From contig JAHJDQ010000140.1 of the NCBI GenBank assembly GCA_018812355.1, positions 1 through 5,743 of the forward strand: DNA of 5,743 nucleotides, written 5' to 3'. The stretch is from Nanobdellota archaeon (GTDB taxonomy: Archaea > Nanobdellota > Nanobdellia > Woesearchaeales > GW2011-AR9). Made by a program: the position numbers and the translations under genes. Of this stretch, positions 1-5,651 are shown piece by piece (position 1 is the stretch's first letter; each line of letters opens with the position of its first letter). The notes beneath the pieces were generated by a model that saw only the letters and a list, made by a program, of their open reading frames with translations, had not been told where the DNA came from and did no database searches.

Positions 1-8
1 ATATAAAC
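1..8 (+). promoter_or_regulatory. TATA-like box ahead of the giant lipoprotein gene
   Basis: The window opens with ATATAAAC, whose TATA core lies about 23-29 bases before the ATG at 30. In archaea, transcription starts about 22-27 bases after the TATA box, so the transcript would begin at or next to the start codon. The intervening bases contain no GGAGG-like sequence. Together these fit a leaderless mRNA. The B-recognition element would lie outside the window, and AT-rich DNA gives TATA-like strings easily, so the call is moderate. Confidence 0.45.
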
Positions 9-29
9 AAATTAATTCTTAATCATATT

Positions 30-3000
30 ATGAAAAAAGAGCTGGTGTTAATCCTACTTGTTGCGTTTGTTATTGTTATTTCTGGTTGTGTTGAACAAAT
101 GAGTGATGAAGAGTTAGATGCTGCTTTAGAAGAGTTGTCCGATGAAGAGTTAGATGTTGTTTTGGCGGATGATGAAGCTCTTGTTGGACAAGCTGGAGCA
201 AGATTTGGAGCAGAAAAAGCTACCAAAATTAAGAGATTAAGAAAAAATATCAAAGTAAAAGAATGTACAAAAAAATGTAAAGATTTACCTAGAAATGCTC
301 GTAAGAAATGTATAATTAATTGTTTAAATGTAGCTCAAGCTGAACCAGTTACTGAAATAACACCAGTATCAGAAGTTTGTACTTTATTTAAAGAAAATTT
401 TGAAGAAGATTATTCAGAGATAGAAAGAGGAACGACTTGGACTATTTTGGAAGAAGGAGGAAATAAAGTTCTAAACTGTCCCGGAGAAGAGATTGGGGGA
501 GTTGAAAACGACTGGGCCAGTTTTGGAAATGAACACTGGAAAAATTATATTTCTGAATTTAGCTTTAAGTTAATGAATGATCAAGGGTTTGCGTTTCATT
601 TCTTTTCAACCGATGATAATAGTTATGTAGTTGATATTAAAGAGGGGGAAATCTCTTTATTAAAGAAAATGGGAGATAATAGAGAATCACTTGCTTCTGC
701 TGTTTTTGACTATAATTTAAATTACTGGTACAAATTAAAAACTGAAAAAGTAGAAAATAATGTTAAAGTGTATCTTGATAATTATTTAATTCTAAACTAC
801 AATGATGGTTCTCTTGATACAGGACAATTACGTCTAGAAACATTTGGAGACGGGCATATTAGAATTGATAACATTAAAATTAAAGGAGATTGTGTGGTTG
901 AAACATTACTACCAGTAGAAGTAGATGTTGAAGAAGAGGCTTGTGCGCAGGATTCTTCGGTAGTTTGGGAACAAACTAATGGGCCTTCCGGAGGAATAAC
1001 ATATGATCTTGCTGTGAATCCTAGTGATCCAAATATCATTTATGCATTAACAAATAATGAAGGCCTGTACAAAACAGAAAATGCAGGAGTCTTATGGCAG
1101 GAAATAGATTCTCTTGATCTTGATGGAGGACAGGCGGTAACAATAGATCCTAATAACCCAAATATAGTTTATATTGGGACTTATGGGGGCATTTTCAAGT
1201 CATCAGATTCGGGAAATTCATGGAGTAAAATATTGAATGGATTAACAGCTCATAATTACTTCTTCGACTTAGAAGAAGAACATCCAGCAATGGTTCGTTC
1301 TATAGAAGTTGACCCCACAAATAGCAATATTATTTTTGCAGGCACAGAAGATGGACGTATCTACAAATCAATGAATGGTGGAAGCACTTGGGAGTTAAAG
1401 AGCAATAATTTAGATTCAAGATTTGTGATAAGCTCAATTAGAATTAATTATAATAATCCAGACATAGTATATGCAACAACAGGTTATTGGGACTTCAATC
1501 CTGGTGGAACAGCTCCCATACCTGCTCAAGAAAGTGAAGAACAAGTTTCTACTTATATTGGATCCGGCAAAGGAGTTTTTAAGTCAATAGATGGAGGAGA
1601 ATCATGGTTTCCTATAAATAGTGGTCTCTCAACTTGGACTAATGAATATAATGATGAGAGTGGGTTAATCACGGCAAATGGGTTAGCAATGGATCCGGTT
1701 GACCCAGAAATTTTATACTTAGCTACTCATAACGAACCTACGTTAGGTTCTGATCCCGAACCACTTGGAATTTCTCCGTTATATAAATCATTAAATGGCG
1801 GAGAAATTTGGGAACCCCTAGTAATAACTACATATGATCCGGGAAATGTCAATGCTGTTGCAATCAATCCGTTGGATAACACAGAGATAGTTATTAATAC
1901 TGGTACTAACGCTAATTTTATTTCTAATGATGCTGGAAACACGTGGGAAAGAATAAGTGGTAGCGACTTAGAAAGTAATGCTTTCTTCTTAAAATTAGAG
2001 TATGATCCTATAAATACTGATAACATCTATGGGGCTTCATATTATAGTTCTGTTCTAAAAAGTTCAGATGGAGGTTATACTTGGTCTCGATCAGGAAATG
2101 GGATAACAGCAACTGCTGTATATTACGTTGCTGTTGACCCAACAGATTCTAATATTGCTTATGCTGGAACTTGGGAACCAACAATATTTAAAACTGTTGA
2201 TGGAGGAGATTCCTGGCAAGCAACAAGCTTGAAATTTAGTTTTGGTTATACTTATGGAATAATTGTTGATCCAAATAATCCAACAATTGTTTATGCAGGA
2301 GTAGGAAACACAAACGGAGCAACACAAAATCAGAGAGTATTATTTAAGTCAACAGACGGGGGAAATAGTTGGAACGACATAAATGATGGTGTTTTAGAAG
2401 AAGATAGGAATATTTATTTCCTAGCTATGGACCCGATGGATTCTAGTAAGATTTATGCAGGAACGGAAAATGGTGTACTCTATAGAACCACAACTGCTGG
2501 TGGATCTTGGGAAGAAGTAAATCCAATGATAACTTTTACAACCATTAATACTCTGGTAAATGACCCAAATAATCCAACAATTATTTACGCCGGCACTAAT
2601 AGTAAATATGCTACTGGTGGAGGAATTTATAAAACAACCAATTCCGGAAATAGTTGGCAAAGATTAGCAAGATACAATTCTCCTAGATATACGTATGCAA
2701 TCGCAATTGATAATAGTAATCCTTCAATATTATATTCAGGAGACGCAAAAATTCCTAAATTATGGAAAAGTTCAGATAGTGGAGATAGCTGGGATCTTAA
2801 ATTAGATTTGTCTGAGAATGAAAAACACGATGGGATTAGATCAATTGCTACTGCTGATAATAATATCTATGCTGGAATAACGGGAAAAGAAGGAGCAATC
2901 TATACAAGTAATGACCAAGGTAACACCTGGAATGAATTAAACAATGATTTAACATTTTCAACAATCCACGCCATTGCTTCTGACCCTAATAATGAGAATA

Positions 3001-5276
3001 TTGTTTATGCTGCTCCTTGGGGAGGAGGATTCTTTAAATCAATAGATTCTGGAAATAGTTGGACAGAAATTATAACCCCTACTATTTCCATCCCAGCAAT
3101 TATTGTTGATCCAGATAACTCTAACCATTTACTTATTGGTGATAGAACAAAGCCTAAAATTTATGAATCTTTTAATGGAGGAAATAGTTGGAGCGAAATT
3201 GTTGCTTTAGATGAAGAAAATTATTATCGAATTAGTACAATGGGACTGCATAACGGAGAGCTTTATTTTAACGTTTTTAACAAAGTTACAGGAATGATTT
3301 CTTTGTTTGTTAATGGTCCAATGTCGGGAACGACTTTCAAGCTTGAAGGTGGAATACCTGTTGAAATTTCTAATGGTGTTGAAGGCAACATCATCATTGA
3401 TTTCTTCTCGGATAACACTAATCTTTATTCTATCAGTCATATTTACGGTGTGCATCGCTTAGAAGGAAGTATATGGGTTGATATTTCTCCTGACATTGAT
3501 ATGGGTTTCAATAATATTATTGTTGATGAAGCTAATAATCTATACGTTAGTGGCGCTTCAGATATTGACATGGATTTAAATTTTAGAGTTGGAGATTCTA
3601 ATATTGTTAATAACATTTACAAAAGTTCAGATAGTGGAAATACTTGGTCTCCTTTGTTAACAAATAATCCTTTCTCTAGTTCAATTAAAAAGATATTACA
3701 ACATCCCACTAATAATAATCTTCTCTTTGCCGCTACCAGTACTGGTTTGTGGGTTTCAACTGACCGAGGAGTTAGTTGGACTTCACAAAGTAATGGATTA
3801 AACTTTAAGAATATTGGTTCGATGACGGTTGCAGAAAATTATGTTTATCTTGGCACTTTAGGAGGAGGAGTTTATACTGGAACAATTAATGGAGATTATT
3901 CGATTACTTGGTCAGCAATGACTGGACCTTATCCAGAAATATTTAACATTCAAATAAAAGTTGATCCAACCAACTCAAATACAATTTACGCTACTTCCTT
4001 TCCAGGCGGTGTGTTTAAATCAACTGATGGTGGTTTAACATGGATGGAAAGTAATTTTGCCCTGCCAAGTTTCAAAGTTGTTGATCCTCTTACACAAGGG
4101 TATTATAGTTTAGAAATTGATCCCAATAATCCAAACATTCTATATTTGGGAATATTTGGCAAAGGTGTTTACAAATCTACTGACGGAGCAGCAACTTGGA
4201 TTCCAATGTACGGTTCAATGGGAGGAAACCGAGAGATTATGCAGAAAGGAATTACAAAAATTAAAGTTAATCCAGATAATTCCAATCAAGTTTATCTGGC
4301 TACTAATGAAGGTGTTTATTTCTCCAACGATGGAGCCGAAAGTTGGGAAGAGATGAATGAAGGTTTAGGATTAAGAGATGTTGTTTCTCTTACAGTAAGC
4401 GTAGACGGAAGTAAAGTGTTTGCCGGAACGAGAGGAAGTAGTGTCTGGGAGGCATCAACTTCAGAAATGGTTTGGGAACAAACATCCGGTCCGGAATCAG
4501 AACCAAGATTATCGTGGATTAAGATAGATCCAACTAACTCAAACATTATTTATTTGGCTTTTAATCCTGCAGGAATGTATAAAACAACTGATGGAGGAGC
4601 AACCTGGAGAGAGACAAATGTTGGATTGTTAGATCCAGTAGTTTATCCGATTGAAATTAATCCCTCTAACCCAGAGGAGATTTATATTGGCACTGGCTAC
4701 CAAAGAGATCCGGCAACAAAATCTAGCAAAAATGCTGGTTTATACAAAAGTTTAGATGGGGGAGAACGTTGGTTTAAATCAAGTGGTTGTCTGCCAAAAG
4801 ATACTACAGTTAACACAATAACTATAGATCCAAAAGACCATAACACTCTTTTTATAGGTACAGAACAGAAAGGTCTTTTTAAAAGTAGAGATAAAGGTGT
4901 GACATGGCAAGAAGTAAATAGTAATAATATAGAAAATTCCCAAGCAATATATTCCTTTGCTTTTGACTCTACTGGAAATGTTGCTTACACTGGAACAATT
5001 CCCCATAGCGTCTGGAAAACTGACTTGAGAACAATCCCAACTTGTAACAATAATGGAGTTTGTGATGATACTGAAACAACTTTAAATTGTCCAAATGATT
5101 GCAAAAAAAGAATTAGTTGTCCAAAAGTTTTAGTAGAAAAGAATAGATTTGTTGGAGAAGCAATTTCTCTTTATGATCCAGTTTGTGGAGTTAATAGTAA
5201 AACTTATCCTAATAAATGTGAAGCAGAACGTGCTGGTGTAAAAGAAAAGTGTAAAGGAAAGTGTCCTTGTCGTTAA
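30..5276 (+). CDS. Giant multi-domain surface lipoprotein: jelly-roll, ~28 Asp-box propeller blades, Kazal-like tail
   Basis: This is a 1748-residue protein, predicted to be exported and lipid-anchored outside the cell. Residues 1-20 form a signal peptide (KK start, hydrophobic core, lipobox ISGC with Cys20). Residues 25-48 are a duplicated acidic unit. Residues 61-98 are basic and hold a twin CX3C motif (C79, C83, C94, C98). Residues 122-286 resemble concanavalin/LamG/DUF1080 jelly-rolls, ending in an IRIDNIKI strand typical of that fold. Residues 312-1664 are about 28 propeller blades of 42-72 residues, each built like DPxNPNIIYAGT...GxYKSxDGGxSW; 22 carry an Asp-box. Residues 1672-1691 hold a CNNNGVC...CPNDC motif, and 1697-1747 are Kazal-like (PVCGVNSKTYPNKC). 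Asp-box propellers occur in sortilins, sialidases, GH74 xyloglucanases and Ycf48. This region looks closest to the GH74/sortilin-type repeats, but I can assign no catalytic residue, so a binding role is equally possible. The ATG at 30 is chosen because the signal peptide begins there and no Shine-Dalgarno sequence argues for another start. The frame is intact throughout. Confidence 0.95.
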   Translation: MKKELVLILLVAFVIVISGCVEQMSDEELDAALEELSDEELDVVLADDEALVGQAGARFGAEKATKIKRLRKNIKVKECTKKCKDLPRNARKKCIINCLNVAQAEPVTEITPVSEVCTLFKENFEEDYSEIERGTTWTILEEGGNKVLNCPGEEIGGVENDWASFGNEHWKNYISEFSFKLMNDQGFAFHFFSTDDNSYVVDIKEGEISLLKKMGDNRESLASAVFDYNLNYWYKLKTEKVENNVKVYLDNYLILNYNDGSLDTGQLRLETFGDGHIRIDNIKIKGDCVVETLLPVEVDVEEEACAQDSSVVWEQTNGPSGGITYDLAVNPSDPNIIYALTNNEGLYKTENAGVLWQEIDSLDLDGGQAVTIDPNNPNIVYIGTYGGIFKSSDSGNSWSKILNGLTAHNYFFDLEEEHPAMVRSIEVDPTNSNIIFAGTEDGRIYKSMNGGSTWELKSNNLDSRFVISSIRINYNNPDIVYATTGYWDFNPGGTAPIPAQESEEQVSTYIGSGKGVFKSIDGGESWFPINSGLSTWTNEYNDESGLITANGLAMDPVDPEILYLATHNEPTLGSDPEPLGISPLYKSLNGGEIWEPLVITTYDPGNVNAVAINPLDNTEIVINTGTNANFISNDAGNTWERISGSDLESNAFFLKLEYDPINTDNIYGASYYSSVLKSSDGGYTWSRSGNGITATAVYYVAVDPTDSNIAYAGTWEPTIFKTVDGGDSWQATSLKFSFGYTYGIIVDPNNPTIVYAGVGNTNGATQNQRVLFKSTDGGNSWNDINDGVLEEDRNIYFLAMDPMDSSKIYAGTENGVLYRTTTAGGSWEEVNPMITFTTINTLVNDPNNPTIIYAGTNSKYATGGGIYKTTNSGNSWQRLARYNSPRYTYAIAIDNSNPSILYSGDAKIPKLWKSSDSGDSWDLKLDLSENEKHDGIRSIATADNNIYAGITGKEGAIYTSNDQGNTWNELNNDLTFSTIHAIASDPNNENIVYAAPWGGGFFKSIDSGNSWTEIITPTISIPAIIVDPDNSNHLLIGDRTKPKIYESFNGGNSWSEIVALDEENYYRISTMGLHNGELYFNVFNKVTGMISLFVNGPMSGTTFKLEGGIPVEISNGVEGNIIIDFFSDNTNLYSISHIYGVHRLEGSIWVDISPDIDMGFNNIIVDEANNLYVSGASDIDMDLNFRVGDSNIVNNIYKSSDSGNTWSPLLTNNPFSSSIKKILQHPTNNNLLFAATSTGLWVSTDRGVSWTSQSNGLNFKNIGSMTVAENYVYLGTLGGGVYTGTINGDYSITWSAMTGPYPEIFNIQIKVDPTNSNTIYATSFPGGVFKSTDGGLTWMESNFALPSFKVVDPLTQGYYSLEIDPNNPNILYLGIFGKGVYKSTDGAATWIPMYGSMGGNREIMQKGITKIKVNPDNSNQVYLATNEGVYFSNDGAESWEEMNEGLGLRDVVSLTVSVDGSKVFAGTRGSSVWEASTSEMVWEQTSGPESEPRLSWIKIDPTNSNIIYLAFNPAGMYKTTDGGATWRETNVGLLDPVVYPIEINPSNPEEIYIGTGYQRDPATKSSKNAGLYKSLDGGERWFKSSGCLPKDTTVNTITIDPKDHNTLFIGTEQKGLFKSRDKGVTWQEVNSNNIENSQAIYSFAFDSTGNVAYTGTIPHSVWKTDLRTIPTCNNNGVCDDTETTLNCPNDCKKRISCPKVLVEKNRFVGEAISLYDPVCGVNSKTYPNKCEAERAGVKEKCKGKCPCR
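102..173 (+). repeat. Tandem 12-codon acidic duplication
   Basis: Residues 25-36 and 37-48 of the lipoprotein are two copies of a unit beginning SDEELD. At DNA level the 16-base string GATGAAGAGTTAGATG occurs at 105-120 and again at 141-156, exactly 36 bases apart, so the duplication is direct and fairly recent. The unit is acidic with leucine spacing, probably a helical spacer between the lipid anchor and the folded domains. The spacer function is inferred. Confidence 0.85.
957..5021 (+). repeat. Coding region of ~28 beta-propeller blade repeats (Asp-box/BNR type)
   Basis: Asp-boxes fitting [ST]-x-[DN]-x-[GA]-x-x-W begin at residues 349, 391, 447, 519, 587, 632, 678, 722, 774, 869, 914, 960, 1004, 1047, 1199, 1243, 1331, 1383, 1432, 1519, 1574 and 1619. 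Degenerate ones lie at 820 (TTTAGGSW) and about 1287. Two blades at about 1067-1151 and one at about 1451-1482 keep the strand pattern without the box, and an incomplete final blade occupies 1640-1664. That makes 28 by eye. The last blade lacks its outer strand, while residues 311-316 (VVWEQT) supply a lone outer strand at the start, as in the velcro closure of propellers. A count of 28 would suit four seven-bladed propellers, but other partitions such as 3x8 plus 4 cannot be excluded from sequence. Confidence 0.85.
5043..5270 (+). other. C-terminal Cys-rich motif plus Kazal-like domain (within the lipoprotein)
   Basis: Residues 1672-1691 contain C-x5-C-x8-C-x3-C with the text CNNNGVC and CPNDC, a small Cys module found in many secreted bacterial and archaeal proteins. 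Residues 1697-1747 contain cysteines at 1697, 1719, 1730, 1741, 1745 and 1747. Within it, C1719-x6-Y1726-x3-C1730 is the core signature of Kazal domains, which in animals inhibit serine proteases. Six cysteines would allow three disulfides, so the tail should fold outside the cell. Inhibition of proteases is possible but unproven; a structural cap or protein-binding role is an alternative. Confidence 0.75.
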
Positions 5277-5281
5277 ATTCG

Positions 5282-5315
5282 TATTTTCTTATGTTTTCTG
5301 TTTATAATAATTTTC
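5282..5315 (+). terminator. T-rich probable archaeal terminator
   Basis: Six bases after the TAA of the lipoprotein gene comes a stretch with four separate T runs (5284-5287, 5294-5297, 5301-5303 and 5311-5314) and no strong hairpin. Archaeal RNA polymerase terminates at such T-rich tracts without needing a stem-loop. The position fits, but the region is AT-rich throughout, so confidence is moderate. Confidence 0.45.
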
Positions 5316-5436
5316 AATAGCCCCCCACTCCCTTTCTTAACTTTTAGAAAAAATTTGGACGTAATGAAATGTAGTCATTTAGTCAATATTATACAACTTT
5401 TCTAACAAAACTTTCCTTCTCATGTCATACGAAACA

Positions 5437-5462
5437 TAAAAATCAACGAGGATTGATTTTTA
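5437..5462. repeat. Perfect inverted repeat 1 (10-bp stem, 6-base loop)
   Basis: TAAAAATCAA (5437-5446) is the exact reverse complement of TTGATTTTTA (5453-5462), with loop CGAGGA. The 3' arm ends in five Ts, so the element resembles a stem-plus-U-tract terminator. A-rich and T-rich arms make it similar when read from either strand. It lies 4 bases from inverted repeat 2, which has the same stem and loop lengths. Confidence 0.85.
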
Positions 5463-5466
5463 GTTC

Positions 5467-5492
5467 TGAAAACAAATCGTTGTTTGTTTTCA
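5467..5492. repeat. Perfect inverted repeat 2 (10-bp stem, 6-base loop)
   Basis: TGAAAACAAA (5467-5476) pairs exactly with TTTGTTTTCA (5483-5492) around the loop TCGTTG. Its left arm matches that of inverted repeat 1 at 7 of 10 positions, so the two may be diverged copies. The loop is the exact complement of CAACGA at 5444-5449 in repeat 1, which would permit loop-to-loop or alternative pairing. Confidence 0.85.
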
Positions 5493-5505
5493 TGAATACC
5501 ACAAC

Positions 5506-5570
5506 AACTAGCCTACAAAGAGAAGATTATTTTCGGGCTGACGTTCCAAATAATCTTCTCTTCCCTAGTT
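5506..5570. repeat. Long inverted repeat 3 (15-bp perfect stem plus outer 6-bp stem)
   Basis: AAGAGAAGATTATTT (5518-5532) pairs perfectly with AAATAATCTTCTCTT (5548-5562) around a 15-base GC-richer loop (5533-5547). Outside it, AACTAG (5506-5511) pairs with CTAGTT (5565-5570), leaving an asymmetric internal loop of 6 and 2 bases. The whole folds into one hairpin of 21 base pairs. It ends just before a TATA-like box of the next gene, so RNA started there would not include it. It could belong to the upstream transcript, to an independent small RNA, or act as DNA. Confidence 0.85.
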
Positions 5571-5574
5571 TTAG

Positions 5575-5607
5575 CTATATAATCAAGTACCAAAGTGTAT
5601 TTATACT
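5575..5607 (+). promoter_or_regulatory. Candidate TATA boxes for the TctA-like gene
   Basis: CTATATAA at 5575-5582 is a good archaeal TATA box. It would start RNA near 5603-5607, giving a leader of about 45 bases. A second candidate, TTTATA at 5600-5605, is preceded by a purine-rich AAAG and would start RNA near 5627, just ahead of the ribosome binding site. The second lies inside a 14-base near-palindrome (AGTGTATTTATACT, 5594-5607, one G-T mismatch) that could be a repressor site overlapping the promoter; this is inference. Confidence 0.45.
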
Positions 5608-5631
5608 CAACCAACGTCAATAAGTATGGAC

Positions 5632-5640
5632 AAAAGGAGA
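5632..5640 (+). promoter_or_regulatory. Shine-Dalgarno sequence for the TctA-like gene
   Basis: AAAAGGAGA contains a GGAG core at 5636-5639, 12 bases before the ATG at 5652. The spacing is slightly long, but this is the only purine-rich motif nearby and it supports the ATG at 5652. The nearer upstream ATG at 5626 is in another frame and lies before the motif. The first gene of the window has no such site. Confidence 0.65.
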
Positions 5641-5651
5641 AATTAAGAACA

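Larger units (their letters stand above)
5277..5651. other. 375-base structured intergenic region, no convincing gene
   Basis: Between the two genes I see no supported protein or tRNA gene. In order it holds a T-rich terminator-like stretch, a C-rich tract (5321-5338), a weak 8-bp inverted repeat (TTAGAAAA 5344-5351 with TTTTCTAA 5398-5405) enclosing a 5-bp AAATG/CATTT hairpin (5367-5380), three perfect strong inverted repeats (5437-5570), and then TATA-like elements and a ribosome binding site for the next gene. The density of perfect stems suggests a structured RNA, termination or protein-binding sites, or a mobile-element remnant. The sequence does not decide between them. Confidence 0.6.

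Noticed and set aside
2091..2660. Ser/Ile/Asn-rich open frames on the - strand opposite the propeller region.
   Set aside because: They are shadows of the repeated blades on the + strand. Their composition (SINSF, CCWIIW types) mirrors the repeats and no start signals accompany them.
957..5021. Assignment of the propeller region as a sialidase or GH74 xyloglucanase enzyme.
   Set aside because: Asp-boxes are structural and shared by many non-enzymes. I could not identify the sialidase arginine triad/FRIP motif or place GH74 catalytic aspartates, so only the fold is claimed.
5437..5570. A CRISPR array made of the clustered repeats.
   Set aside because: The repeats are inverted, not direct, differ from one another, and have no equal-length spacers.
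5437..5570. A complete IS200/IS605-type element.
   Set aside because: There is no transposase or TnpB gene between or beside the palindromes; at most a remnant or non-autonomous end could be argued.
5492..5623. A 43-codon open frame on the + strand inside the intergenic region.
   Set aside because: Its ATG sits on the end of inverted repeat 2, it has no ribosome binding site, and its body is taken up by the 21-bp hairpin, which constrains the codons for pairing. The peptide resembles nothing I recognise.
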